The notes under the pieces: generated by a model
Databases searched by the model: none
What the model was told of the DNA's origin: nothing
What the model saw: the letters and a program-made list of their open reading frames with translations, nothing else
Program-made: the position numbers and the translations under genes
Part shown: in pieces, positions 1 through 10,500 of the stretch
How the letters are laid out: each line of letters starts with the position of its first letter
How positions within the stretch are numbered: the stretch's first letter is position 1
Assembly: GCF_009707385.1 (NCBI RefSeq)
Contig: NZ_CP046115.1
Coordinates: 682,001-746,000 of the forward strand
Direction: 5' to 3'
From: Klebsiella oxytoca
GTDB lineage: Bacteria; Pseudomonadota; Gammaproteobacteria; Enterobacterales; Enterobacteriaceae
Length of the DNA stretch: 64,000 nucleotides

Positions 1-513
<513 letters not shown>

Positions 514-540
514 CTATCAGGCCGAAGGGCGACACGCAGA

Positions 541-612
541 AACAACAAAGCCGCCTTCCGGCGGCTTTGAATAGTGGAAACGTTAAATCATGCCGCCTGT
601 TATGCAGGCAGC
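541..612 (-). promoter_or_regulatory. Ribosome-mediated transcription attenuator of trpS
   Basis: Three mutually exclusive RNA stems can be drawn on the minus strand. Stem 1:2 pairs GCTGCCTG (612-605), inside the leader ORF, with CAGGCGGC (599-592). Stem 3:4 pairs CAAAGCCGCC (569-560) with GGCGGCTTTG (555-546) around a four-base loop and is followed by TTGTTTC: an intrinsic terminator with a modest U-run. Segment 2 (GGCGGC, 597-592) can instead pair with segment 3 (GCCGCC, 565-560). A ribosome stalled on the tandem Trp codons (617-612) would cover segment 1 and free the 2:3 antiterminator. The architecture is seen; function is inferred from the trp/his/phe attenuator paradigm. Confidence 0.82.
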
Positions 613-653
613 CACCAACGGCAGGGGTGAGATATGACAACGTTTCTGTTCAT
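600..653 (-). CDS. Tandem-Trp leader peptide of trpS (17 aa)
   Basis: A short reading frame encodes MNRNVVISHPCRWWLPA and stops at TAA 602-600. It has an AGGA Shine-Dalgarno seven bases before ATG 653. Two consecutive Trp codons (TGG TGG, 617-612) lie seven to eight codons after the ISHP part begins and directly precede the attenuator stems, as in the trp operon leader TrpL. It sits between the permease stop (702) and trpS (495). The peptide itself probably has no function beyond ribosome positioning. No convincing dedicated promoter is visible between 654 and 701, so the leader may be transcribed by read-through from the permease gene or from a promoter inside its 3' end. Confidence 0.82.
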   Translation of the reverse strand: MNRNVVISHPCRWWLPA

Positions 654-701
654 CCTGTTATCCTGCCACGAAAAGTCGCGGTAGCGAAAGCCCTTTTTCA
701 T

Positions 702-1958
702 TTAGCGATACACCGGCATCAGGTTAAAGCTGGATAAAATATGAATAATTGCGTTAGCACCGCCGAAGCATAAAATCAGGATAATCATGGCATTGCCTCC
801 CCAGACTCGATAGTTAGGGCTACCAAAACGCCGGCGCGAAGCGCGCGCCAGCAGGGCGGGGACGATAGCAGCCCATACCGTAGCGGCGAGACCGGCGAAG
901 CCAATGGCGTAGATAAATCCGTTGGGCCACAGCAGCCCGCCGATAATCGGCGGCAGAAAGGTCACCAGTGCGGTTTTGAAACGCCCCAGCCGGCTGTCGT
1001 CGAACTTAAACAGATCCGCCAGGTAATCGAACAGGCCAAGTGTTACGCCCAGGAACGAGCTGGCGACGGCGAAGTTGGAAAAGACGGTCAACAATAAATC
1101 GAGGGTCGAACTGTTCAACAGGCCGCTTAAGGTCTGCACCAGCACGTCGATATTGCCGCCTTTTTCGGCGATAGCGATAAACGCCGGGCGCGGAATATTG
1201 CCCATGGTGCCGACCAGCCAGATGATATACAGCACCAGCGCCATCAGCGTACCGAGCAGCAGGCAGCGGCGAATAATCAACGGGTCTTTGCCGTAGTACT
1301 TCATCAGGCTGGGTACGTTGCCGTGATAGCCAAAGGAGGCCAGACAGAACGGCAGCGTCATCAGAACATAGGGCAGATAGGACGCGTTTGTTTCCGTGCG
1401 GTTAAACAGAATCGCAGGTTCCACGTGCCACATCAGGCCGCCAAAGGTCATAAAGAAGGTGAGAATTTTGGCGCCCAGCACGATAGTTGTCATCCGGCTT
1501 ACCGCTTTGGTACTCAACCAGACAATAAAGGCAACGACCAGCGCGAACGCCAGACCGCCTAAACGAGCCGGTACTGCGATGTCTATTTGCGCAAAAGTAT
1601 GCTGAATAACCGAACCGCTGGCGGATATATAGGCGTAGGTCAAAATATATAATACAAAGGCGACGGTCAGGCCATTAATAATATTCCAGCCGTTACCCAG
1701 TAGATCTTTTGTAATCGTGTCGAAGCTGGCGCCAATATGATAATTGAGGTTTGCTTCAAGGATCATTAACCCGGAGTGCAGCATACAAAACCAGGTAAAT
1801 ATTAACGCCAGCAGCGACCAGAAAAACCAGGCGCCGGACATGACCACTGGTAAAGAGAACATGCCGGCGCCAATAATTGTGCCGCCGATGATCATTGCTC
1901 CGCCAATCAGCGATGGCGTATTTTTTGAGACCGCTTTGGATACCGATAATGTAGCCAT
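702..1958 (-). CDS. mtr: Tryptophan permease, HAAAP family (Mtr-like), tna operon position
   Basis: Proton-coupled inner-membrane importer for tryptophan or another aromatic amino acid. The 418-residue protein has about 11 hydrophobic segments. It carries [13 protein letters not shown] near residue 25, followed by SGAWFFW and [17 protein letters not shown], signatures of the Mtr/TnaB/TyrP family. From memory it resembles E. coli Mtr (414 aa) more than TnaB, although it occupies the tnaB position downstream of tnaA. A roughly 200-base gap with a repeat and hairpin separates the two genes. The likely role is feeding Trp to tryptophanase. The substrate could also include tyrosine. The symbol reflects similarity; the usual mtr locus elsewhere may be a paralogue. 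Confidence 0.88.
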   Translation of the reverse strand: MATLSVSKAVSKNTPSLIGGAMIIGGTIIGAGMFSLPVVMSGAWFFWSLLALIFTWFCMLHSGLMILEANLNYHIGASFDTITKDLLGNGWNIINGLTVAFVLYILTYAYISASGSVIQHTFAQIDIAVPARLGGLAFALVVAFIVWLSTKAVSRMTTIVLGAKILTFFMTFGGLMWHVEPAILFNRTETNASYLPYVLMTLPFCLASFGYHGNVPSLMKYYGKDPLIIRRCLLLGTLMALVLYIIWLVGTMGNIPRPAFIAIAEKGGNIDVLVQTLSGLLNSSTLDLLLTVFSNFAVASSFLGVTLGLFDYLADLFKFDDSRLGRFKTALVTFLPPIIGGLLWPNGFIYAIGFAGLAATVWAAIVPALLARASRRRFGSPNYRVWGGNAMIILILCFGGANAIIHILSSFNLMPVYR

Positions 1959-1990
1959 AAGGTGTATTCCTCACGTGGCTATAATCATTA

Positions 1991-2046
1991 TATCCGTCAT
2001 ACTTCAAGCGCAGATATATTGGCTGCAACTCGAATTATTCAGGATA
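1991..2046. repeat. Short palindromic intergenic element (minimal copy)
   Basis: The stretch starts with a tatccgtcatacttcaag-type end and finishes with ctgcaactcgaattattcag, partly inverted copies of each other. The same termini bracket the larger elements at 16673-16921 and 36291-36418. It lies between tnaA and the permease gene, so it may form a transcript hairpin there. The remaining bases of the gap carry only the hairpin at 2124-2150. Confidence 0.55.
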
Positions 2047-2123
2047 CAGATAACGAGCTGCAGGCAAACGGCTACCCTGGCGCAACCCGAATGATTGAGC
2101 TTATTGATATGGTCTGGCAATTA

Positions 2124-2150
2124 AGGGCGCCCCCGTTGCGAGAGCGCCCT
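2124..2150 (-). terminator. Hairpin after tnaA (partial terminator or processing site)
   Basis: Perfect 7-bp arms AGGGCGC / GCGCCCT flank a 13-base loop, starting eight bases after the tnaA stop codon. The minus-strand sequence after the stem is TAATTGCC, with no proper U-run. It may lower expression of the permease relative to tnaA, or protect the 3' end, rather than fully terminate. Confidence 0.45.
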
Positions 2151-2157
2151 GCCCGGG

Positions 2158-3546
<1,389 letters not shown>

Positions 3547-3669
3547 TTATTTTCTCCATAGGGATGCTGTGCCGCGTTTGGCTATTTGGCGACAAATAAA
3601 AGACGCGACAAATAACGACTAAACGCAGTTCTAAATAAAAAATTTTAGGGAATGAACAGCAGCGGAGAA

Positions 3670-3765
3670 TTAACGAGGGAAATCGTTGGAGATACGATGA
3701 TCCAAATTATACCAGTCGTCCAGGCCGCCCTGGGCTATGAGGCGATAAATCGATTTTTGCGTCAT
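3670..3765 (-). CDS. tnaC: TnaC-type tryptophan-sensing leader peptide (31 aa)
   Basis: Nascent-chain arrest peptide that senses free tryptophan and relieves Rho termination upstream of tnaA. ATG 3765 follows AGAGGA by seven bases. The C-terminal half contains WYNLDHRISNDFP, aligning with E. coli TnaC WFNIDNKIVDHRP. The critical W-x3-D and W-x11-P spacings are exactly conserved (W18, D22, P30 here; W12, D16, P24 in E. coli). Two differences are visible: an extra Arg codon follows the arrest proline, and the stop is TAA instead of TGA. The 123-base spacer to tnaA is pyrimidine-rich just after the stop, compatible with a rut site. The start overlaps a dead ATG-TAA pair at 3770-3765. Confidence 0.9.
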   Translation of the reverse strand: MTQKSIYRLIAQGGLDDWYNLDHRISNDFPR

Positions 3766-3791
3766 TACATCGTCCTCTGTGGTTGAAGGGG

Positions 3792-3840
3792 TGTGATAAA
3801 AATAAAGTAAAACGAAAAAATAACCACGATTAAAATCACA
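3792..3840 (-). promoter_or_regulatory. Putative tna promoter with CRP site
   Basis: On the minus strand TGTGA-TTTTAA-TCGTG (3840-3825) matches the CRP consensus at 8 of 10 conserved bases. A TATTTT -10 candidate (3804-3799) would place the start near 3792 and CRP near -40. The E. coli tna operon is CRP-dependent, so this is expected; exact positions are inference. The rest of the gap, 3841-3975, is AT-rich and shows no gene. Confidence 0.5.
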
Positions 3841-3975
3841 AAAAATTATTTATCGATAAGCGGTGGATAAAAATTTGATGTTCGTCGTAATTTTAGGTTT
3901 TTTGATTATATGATTAGCTGGCGATGGTTTTTTGTTTCTTTATTTCGACAATAACGCTTTGTTCAGGAAGTTTTG

Positions 3976-4003
3976 GCGCCTTCATGAGAATACACGAAGG
4001 CGC
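3976..4003 (-). terminator. Hairpin terminating the cut operon
   Basis: Arms GCGCCTTC and GAAGGCGC (8 bp, 12-base loop) begin seven bases after the last SMR gene. On the minus strand the stem is followed by CAAAACTT. It separates the choline operon from the tna operon, both transcribed leftwards. Confidence 0.5.
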
Positions 4004-4010
4004 AGGTGGC

Positions 4011-4340
4011 TTACATGCTGGAGAAGACGTTCATGATGATGCCGCCGGAGATAATCAGCACCATGGCGAGGATGGCCGGGATATCGGGTTTTTGTTTATA
4101 GAGAATCATCGAGCAAATCGTGACGCCGACGATACCAAAGCCGCACCATAACGAGTAGGCGACGCCGACCGGAATGGTGCTCATCGCGCGGGTGAGGGCG
4201 AAGTAGCACAGGCCGTAGGCGCAGACCACCAGCACCGATGGCGCCAGTTTGCTAAAGCCGTTGGTCTTTTTGATCATCGACGTGCCGGTGATTTCGGAAC
4301 CGATAGACAGCGCCAGCCATAAAAATCCGAGGTTAAACAT
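4011..4340 (-). CDS. SMR-family transporter, subunit 2 of a tandem pair
   Basis: Small multidrug resistance (EmrE/SugE fold) inner-membrane protein, 109 residues with four predicted helices. The essential helix-1 glutamate is present (SIGSEITGTS, E16), as is the helix-3 signature VAYSLWCGFG. It follows another SMR gene by 17 bases at the end of the choline microcompartment operon. Tandem SMR genes often form heterodimers in which the two subunits insert in opposite orientations. The natural substrate is plausibly a quaternary or tertiary amine such as choline or trimethylamine; this is inference from context. A general drug exporter is the alternative. Confidence 0.85.
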   Translation of the reverse strand: MFNLGFLWLALSIGSEITGTSMIKKTNGFSKLAPSVLVVCAYGLCYFALTRAMSTIPVGVAYSLWCGFGIVGVTICSMILYKQKPDIPAILAMVLIISGGIIMNVFSSM

Positions 4341-4357
4341 TGGTGATTCCTTTTCTG

Positions 4358-4777
4358 TTAGTTGGCGACTTTATTATCCAGGGATGAAGCTGCTGCCACC
4401 GGCTCTGCGGGCGTTTCTTCGCTCTCTTCGCTACCCATTTTGGAAAACAGGTTCATGATTACGATACCGCTGGCGATAACCGCCATGCCGATAATGGCAG
4501 CGGTGTCCGGGTGCTGGCCGTAAAACGCCATTCCCAGGGTCGACACCACGAGGATGCCGGTACCGGACCAGGTGGCGTAGGCCAGACCGACGGGAATATC
4601 TTTCACCGCGCGGGACAGCGAGTAGTAGCAGGTGCAGTACAGCAGCACCAGCAGACCGAGCAGCAGCATTTTGGTGATCCCTTCACTGCTGCCGAACATT
4701 TTGAGGGTGGAGGTGGCTGAGGTTTCGGAAACGATAACCAGCAGCATCCATAGCCAACACTTTGTTTTTGAAGACAT
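4358..4777 (-). CDS. SMR-family transporter, subunit 1 of a tandem pair
   Basis: EmrE-like inner-membrane protein with four hydrophobic helices. VIVSETSATSTLK contains the conserved helix-1 glutamate (E18), and LAYATWSGTG corresponds to the EmrE AYAVWSG motif with the substrate-stacking Trp. At 139 residues it is longer than the usual 105-110 because of an acidic, alanine-rich C-terminal tail of about 30 residues (EESEETPAEP) that the partner lacks. The tail could govern orientation or partner choice. It lies 16 bases after the flavoprotein gene of the choline operon, so an amine-transport role in TMA formation is suggested but unproven. Confidence 0.85.
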   Translation of the reverse strand: MSSKTKCWLWMLLVIVSETSATSTLKMFGSSEGITKMLLLGLLVLLYCTCYYSLSRAVKDIPVGLAYATWSGTGILVVSTLGMAFYGQHPDTAAIIGMAVIASGIVIMNLFSKMGSEESEETPAEPVAAASSLDNKVAN

Positions 4778-4793
4778 AAGTTAAACTCCGGGT

Positions 4794-5483
4794 TTACTGT
4801 TTAAGGTAAGGTTCTTTTTTTCTGTTTTTTAAAAAATCGCTAGCGGCATCGGTCAACTGCGCTTCAGGAGCACAGGCCAGCGCCGGATTATTCACCACGT
4901 CTGTGACAGTGAGATAACGCCGCGGGCCGCTCGCCGACGGCGCTGTCGCTCCGCGACCCGATGCCAGCTTCTCCAGCAATTCGTTCATGGTGCACAGCGC
5001 GATGCCACATTCGGCCAGGCGGGCCAGCGTGGCCTGCATATGCCCGGCGTAAGCGCTATCAGGCTGCGCCCCGCGCAGCTGGTTAAGCTCGCTGGCGGGA
5101 TCGCAGTGATAGCGCAGCGCCAGCACCGGCAGGCCGCTCAGCAGGGCATCGTGCGCGCGGCGGGCAACGGGACTGTGCAGGGAACCGTTTAGCAGATCCG
5201 CCGCCAGCGGGTAGTCGAGAAACGGCAGCAGCAGCGCCTTATACGAGGCAGAAGGCAGCCCCTGTTGCCAGTCGGCCGCCGCCAGCGTTTTACCGATAGC
5301 CCGCCACTGCTCGCCGTCGTCAAGGCCGCTATCCAGCGCCAGGTGCAGGCTCTCGCCGCAGCCGGCCAGCCGCTGGCGAATAGCGTGCCGGTAGCCCGCC
5401 GCGGCGGTCACCATCACCAGTACCGGCGGCCGTAGACGCTGGATAATGCGTTCAACCAGGTCTTCCATTTGTTGGTTGGTCAT
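4794..5483 (-). CDS. Flavoprotein-like microcompartment-associated protein
   Basis: Cytoplasmic 229-residue protein of uncertain function encoded in GRM2-type choline loci. After an amphipathic start (MTNQQMEDLVERIIQRL), residues 18-150 read as an alternating Rossmann/flavodoxin-like fold (VLVMVTAAAG, LLLPFLDYPLAADLLNG, LPVLALRYHCDP), which is why such proteins are annotated as flavoproteins. The first 17 residues have the hydrophobic spacing of an encapsulation peptide, suggesting it is lumen cargo. It sits between the phosphotransacylase and the SMR genes. I cannot assign a reaction; flavin recycling of the glycyl-radical activase is one possibility. Confidence 0.6.
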   Translation of the reverse strand: MTNQQMEDLVERIIQRLRPPVLVMVTAAAGYRHAIRQRLAGCGESLHLALDSGLDDGEQWRAIGKTLAAADWQQGLPSASYKALLLPFLDYPLAADLLNGSLHSPVARRAHDALLSGLPVLALRYHCDPASELNQLRGAQPDSAYAGHMQATLARLAECGIALCTMNELLEKLASGRGATAPSASGPRRYLTVTDVVNNPALACAPEAQLTDAASDFLKNRKKEPYLKQ

Positions 5484-5495
5484 GGCGAGCCTCCG

Positions 5496-6116
5496 TTAGC
5501 CGATGAGCGTGACCTGCGCGCCGTTTTTCAAGCCGGCGGCGTTGGCCTCTTCGATATCAATATGAAACTCCAGCGCGAAGTCTTCGCGTACCCGCACCAC
5601 CACTTCATCGAAGGTCAGCTGGCGTTCGCCGCTGCTGCGGACGCTAACCTTCTGGCCGTTGGTGACGTTCAGCTGGCGGGCATCCTGCGGCGACATATGG
5701 ATATGCCGCCAGGCGCAGATCACCTGAGACCGCAGTTCAACGTGGCCTGCCGGGCCGATCAGCAGCGCGCTGCCCGCGTTCTCCAGCTGGCCGGATTCGC
5801 GAACCGGCGCTTTGATGCCGAGGGTAAAGCAGTCGGCGCGGGAGATTTCCAGCTGCGATACCGGACGGGTTGGCCCGAGGACGCGTACCTGGGTGAGCGA
5901 GCCTTTAGGACCGACCACGGTGACGCACTCCTGGGCGGCGAACTGTCCCGGCTGACGCAGCGGCTTAAATGGCGTCAGGACGTAGCCCTTGCCAAACAGC
6001 GCTTCGACATCCTGCTGCGCCAGATGGACGTGGCGGTTAGAGATGCCGACCGGGATAGCCGGCGCAACGTGGCTCAGGCGGGCGGCGATTTTTTCATGGA
6101 GCAGGGTGTCGATCAT
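5496..6116 (-). CDS. cutH: PduL-type phosphate acyltransferase (acetyl-CoA to acetyl-phosphate)
   Basis: Microcompartment phosphotransacylase that regenerates CoA inside the shell and yields acetyl-phosphate for ATP formation outside. The 206 residues contain the two PduL halves with their zinc/phosphate-binding motifs: VGISNRHVHL (about 22-31), WRHIHMSP (about 138) and EFHIDIEEANA (about 183). The N-terminal helix MIDTLLHEKIAARLSHV looks like an encapsulation peptide. Its start overlaps the stop of the preceding BMC gene (ATGA), indicating translational coupling. The symbol follows the GRM2 naming of the K. pneumoniae locus. Confidence 0.9.
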   Translation of the reverse strand: MIDTLLHEKIAARLSHVAPAIPVGISNRHVHLAQQDVEALFGKGYVLTPFKPLRQPGQFAAQECVTVVGPKGSLTQVRVLGPTRPVSQLEISRADCFTLGIKAPVRESGQLENAGSALLIGPAGHVELRSQVICAWRHIHMSPQDARQLNVTNGQKVSVRSSGERQLTFDEVVVRVREDFALEFHIDIEEANAAGLKNGAQVTLIG

Positions 6117-6535
6117 GCCTTCTTCCCTTTCCTTATCGCCGCGTTTTTATCTTCCGTCGGCGCAGGCGCGGCGGCGGGTTCAGTGGGTTCCCTTGTTTCC
6201 ACAGCGGCGGGCGCGACGGCTTCAGCCTCAAGCGGCGCGGCAGCTTCCGCGCGCGGCGGACGGCCTTTCAGGGTGCTGAGGGCGTCCACGACGCTGCGCT
6301 CCGGACGGGCGATCGTCAGGGATTTGACCTGCGGGTCGATAAGCTCAGCGACGGTCACGCCGCGTTCGATGGCGGTGTGGATAGCGCTGATCTCACCTTC
6401 AAAACAGACGCTCACCAGCCCCGAACCGACCTTGCGGTAGCCAATGCAGGTCACCCCTGCGCTTTTACAGGCGGCATCTACGGCCTGAACGGCGGCAACT
6501 AACCCTCGCGTTTCAATTACGCCTAAACTTTTCAT
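6113..6535 (-). CDS. cmcE: BMC-H shell protein with C-terminal extension
   Basis: Hexameric microcompartment shell protein. Residues 1-90 are a single BMC domain (MKSLGVIETRGLVAAVQAVDAACKSAG start, RPERSVVDAL end). Unlike the three other BMC-H proteins of this operon it continues for about 50 residues of Ala/Pro/Glu-rich low-complexity sequence ending in a basic RKGKKA. In the K. pneumoniae GRM2 locus the extended paralogue is called CmcE. The tail might recruit cargo or tune shell assembly (inference). The gene lies between cutD and cutH. Confidence 0.9.
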   Translation of the reverse strand: MKSLGVIETRGLVAAVQAVDAACKSAGVTCIGYRKVGSGLVSVCFEGEISAIHTAIERGVTVAELIDPQVKSLTIARPERSVVDALSTLKGRPPRAEAAAPLEAEAVAPAAVETREPTEPAAAPAPTEDKNAAIRKGKKA

Positions 6536-6547
6536 TGTCGGCTCCTG

Positions 6548-7495
6548 TTAATGGCGGACTAAGCGAATATCAAAATCAAACTGCGTGAAGAACGTTTCCA
6601 GCCGGTCTAACTCTGCGGCGGAATAAGTCGGGTCCTGGGTAATGGGATAGGGCATATCGAGGCGCTCATATTTTTTGCGCCCGAGCTGGTGGTACGGCAG
6701 CATATCGATGCGGCGGATATTTCCGCGCTTCGCCAGCTTTTGTACATAATCAATGGCCCCGGTAATGGCATCGAACGAGTCGTTATAGCCGCGAACCAGC
6801 GGCATGCGGATAATGACGTTAGCGCCGGAGTCCACCAGCCACTCCAGGTTGCGGCGAATGCCTTCGTTACCGATGCCAAATAACGCTTTATGCTGCTCGC
6901 TGTTAATTTGCTTAATATCGAATAAGAAGGTGTCGGTCACCGGCGCCAGCTTTTGATAATTAGCCAGCGGCGTAGTGCCCTGGGTTTCCACGGCGGTATT
7001 GAGCATCATCTTTTTGCATTCGCTAAAGAGCGCGACGGCAAAATCGGTTTGCAGACTCATTTCACCGCCGCCGATGGTGACGCCGCCGCCGGAGGAGATA
7101 TAAAAGTCGTAGTCCTGCATGATGATCTCCATCAGTTCGCTGACGGTGACATCTTTGCCCATAATATCCAGCGCGTTCTGGGTGCAGATCTCTTCGCACT
7201 TGCGGCAGCCGATACAGTCTTTATTGCGGTTGACGAAATGCTTCATTTCGCCGTTTTCTTCCGCCCGATAATGAATTCCCGCCGGGCAGACGCTGACGCA
7301 GTCGCCGCAGTTAATGCATTTATCCTGGGAGAACATTACCTGAAACTGGCTATTCAGCCCTTCCGGGTTAGCGCACCACGGGCAGCGAATATTGCAGCCT
7401 TTGAAAAAAACCAGCGTGCGGATCCCATCGCCGTCATAGATCGAATATTTCTGAATATTGAATATTCGCCCGGTTAATTCTTGTTTTGCGCTCAC
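6548..7495 (-). CDS. cutD: Choline TMA-lyase activating enzyme (radical SAM glycyl-radical activase)
   Basis: Installs the glycyl radical in CutC using S-adenosylmethionine. The chosen GTG start at 7495 has a strong GGAGG five bases upstream and gives 315 residues, the usual length; the frame is open upstream to 7606 but would overlap cutC. The radical-SAM cluster is GCNIRCPWC (C34, C38, C41). Two ferredoxin-like clusters follow (CINCGDCVSVC and CIGCRKCEEIC, about residues 65-115), typical of glycyl-radical activases. GGGEMSLQ binds SAM. The gene starts 56 bases after the cutC stop. Confidence 0.93.
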   Translation of the reverse strand: MSAKQELTGRIFNIQKYSIYDGDGIRTLVFFKGCNIRCPWCANPEGLNSQFQVMFSQDKCINCGDCVSVCPAGIHYRAEENGEMKHFVNRNKDCIGCRKCEEICTQNALDIMGKDVTVSELMEIIMQDYDFYISSGGGVTIGGGEMSLQTDFAVALFSECKKMMLNTAVETQGTTPLANYQKLAPVTDTFLFDIKQINSEQHKALFGIGNEGIRRNLEWLVDSGANVIIRMPLVRGYNDSFDAITGAIDYVQKLAKRGNIRRIDMLPYHQLGRKKYERLDMPYPITQDPTYSAAELDRLETFFTQFDFDIRLVRH

Positions 7496-7551
7496 ACATA
7501 CCTCCAGAAAAACGATCGGGACTTCCCTGTCCAAAAACGTCCGTGTCTTTA

Positions 7552-10500
7552 TCAGAACTTCTCGATGACCGTACGGCTGATAATCTCGTCCTGAACTTCT
7601 TTGCACAGCTCAACGAAGTAGGCGCTGTAGCCCGCGACGCGGACGATCAGATCGCGGTATTTTTCCGGCTCCTGCTGGGCTTTTTTCAGCACGTCGTTAT
7701 CGACATAGCTGAACTGCATCTGGCCGTTGCCGAGAATCGACGCGGTGCGCAGCAGGGTAATCAGGCCGTGGCGGCCTTCCGGGGTATCCAGCAGCCCTTT
7801 GAGGAACTTGAAGTTGTGCACCATGCCGATGTTCATGGTTTCGACGTTCATCTTGCTCACCGACTTGATGATCGCCGTTGGGCCCTGCTTATCCGCGCCC
7901 TGGGTCGGGCTGATACCGTCGGAGAGCGGCATCCACGCCAGGCGGCCGTTCGGCGTGGCGTTGGTCAGCTCGCCGATCGGCGTGTTGTTGGAGATGGACA
8001 GGGTGCCGTGGCTCAGGGTGGAGTAGAGCATCTTGTACTTACGGCACTCGCGCTCGGTCCACTCGGTGATATCCAGCGCATACTGATCGACGTAGTTATC
8101 ATCGTTGCCGTATTTCGGCGCGTTGAGGCAGTCGCGGCGCAGGCCTTCAAAGCCTTCGAAGTTCGCCAGCAGCGCGTCGCGCATCTGCTCGAGGGTGTAT
8201 TTCTTATCTTCAAACACCAGCTTACGAATCGCCGCCATGGAGTCGACGTAGGTCGCCAGACCGGAGAAGATCAGCCCCGGGCCGTGGTTGATCATCGCGC
8301 CGCCGGCGGCAACGTCTTTGCCTTTTTCCATGCAGCCTTCCACCAGCAGCGACATCAGGGGCTTCGGCGCCACGTCGCGGTGCACGCGCTGGCTGATGAC
8401 CGTGCCGATCGCCGACAGGCGTACGATATGGGCAATCTGTTTTTTCACCGCCGCGTCGAAATCCTCGAAGGTGTGCAGGTCGCGCAGGTCGCCGGTATCC
8501 AGCCCCTGATAGCTGTCAAACAGCACCATCCGGCCGCGGTTTAAAACGAACTCAATGGCGATGGGCCACTGGGTGTAGCCGGTGGAGGTCCACTGGTAGA
8601 TACGCCCGGATTTCTGCGGCTCAACGCAGCCCATCAGGCAGTAGTCGCGGGCGTCTTCGAAATCGAAGCCTTTTCGCAGCATCATCTTGATATGGGAGTC
8701 GTCGAAGTGGCAGGCGGGGAAGCCCATCCCCGCTTTGACGACGTCGACGATTTTTTCCATATACTTCTGCGGCGACTGGTTGTGAATACGGCAGGCCAGC
8801 GACGGCTGGTAAACCTTCACGAAGCGCACGGCGTCCATGATCAGGTAGGTCAGATCGTTACAGGCATCGCCGCCGGAGCGCTTCTGACCGCCGACGGTCA
8901 GGTTGATAAACGGCTGATAGCCGGCGAAATATTTCGCCCCCAGCTCGCTGGACATCCACATCAGCTCGGCGCATTTGATGATAAACGCCTGCAGCAGCTC
9001 CAGCGCGGCGTCGTGCGTCAGGCGGCCTTCGCGGATATCGGCTTCGAACATCGGGTAGCAGTACTGGTCAACGCGGCCCAGCGACAGCCCGGTCTGGTTC
9101 TCTTCGATTTCAAACAGCGATTCCACGGTCCAGATGCTTTGCAGCGCTTCCTGCAGGGTTTTCGGCGGATTCGCCGGGACGTTCTGGTTCACTTCGGCGA
9201 TGGTCAGCAGCTCGGCGCGGCGCTGGGCGTTCTGTTCAACGGCGGCCAGTTCGCGGGCGCGGGCGGCGATGCGCTGCGCGTAGTTAATCACCCCTTCGCA
9301 GGTTTCAATGGCCGCCTTGTAGTAGTAAATACGGTCGATATCTTCCGGGTTTTCCATGCTCAGGCTGGCGAGATGCGCCTCGGCGTCGGCTTTAATGCCG
9401 TTCATCCCTTTGGTAAACAGCAGCACGTCGTAGCCCGGGCAGGTGTCGCCGCCGCCGTTGATCTGGTGGTAGGAGAGGTCGCTGACGAAGGTTTCGCCGC
9501 TGAATGCCCACACGCCCGCTTCGCGGTACTGGGCTTCGCAGATTTCGTCCAGCGAGCGGCCTTCCCAGAACGGTACGATCTCTTCGCGGATGGTTTTCTT
9601 ATCTGCTTCGCTGATCTCAAACGGATCCTGCGGACGGGTGCTCATGGTATCGAGTTCGTCGCGCACCCAGCGCCAGGCGATATCCGGCGAAAACGCCCCC
9701 GCGCGCGGCTTGCCGCATGGATGACCGACGATCAGCTCATCGTCCTGAATCAGAATCGGCGCGGTTTCGCAGGCGTGACGGAAGGCTTTGGCGCGCAGCA
9801 GAATTGTCGGCATGCCGGGGTTGGCTTTCACCACTTCGGTAAAGGCCAGCGCGCGGTAGATAGAGACGCTCGGGCGCACGGTCAGATAGTGGTTGCGCAG
9901 GCGATGCATGCGCGGAGTCAGGCCTTCCGCCGCTGGCGTCTCGCCGGTGGCGGCAAACGGGGCGGCGGAAACGTGCTGTACGCCCTTGAACAGACGCACC
10001 GGCAGATGCAGGGCTCTCAGGTTTTGCTGCGCGCTGAGAAACATGTCGGAGAGCTCGTTGATGCGCGCGTTCTCAAGGCTTGCGCCGTGCAGCATGGCGT
10101 CAAACATCGGATAACCGTCGATAGTGCAGGCGGCGCGGACTTCACTCAGTTCTGCCAGTTTAAACCACAGCGATTCGACGATTTCATAGGCCTGCTGCTG
10201 AGACAGCGCGCCGTTGTTGATGTCGTGCTGATAGTAAGGCAGCAGGGCTTTATCCGCGCCTTCCGGGTTGACGGCGTAGCTGCCGTTGTCCAGCTGAAGC
10301 GCCAGCTGGAACAGATAAAATGCCTGGCACGCCTCTTTGAAGCTGCGCGCCGGATGCGCCGGAACGTGGTGCAGAATGGCGGCGCTGTCCAGCAGTTCCG
10401 CCCGACGGTAAGCGTTGGTTTCCGCGGCAGCCAGCTGTTCCGCGCTGTTGGCCAGGTTTTGCGCCAGCGCCAGCAGGGCATCGCAGGCGTAGATGGCCGC

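Noticed and set aside
6548..7606. Longer CutD beginning at 7606
   Set aside because: It would overlap cutC by 55 bases and add a non-family N-terminus; GTG 7495 has a strong GGAGG and gives the normal length.
5469..8544. Other long plus-strand frames (5469-6440, 7486-8544) opposite cutH, cmcE, cutD and cutC
   Set aside because: Antisense shadows of the minus-strand operon with no recognisable domains.
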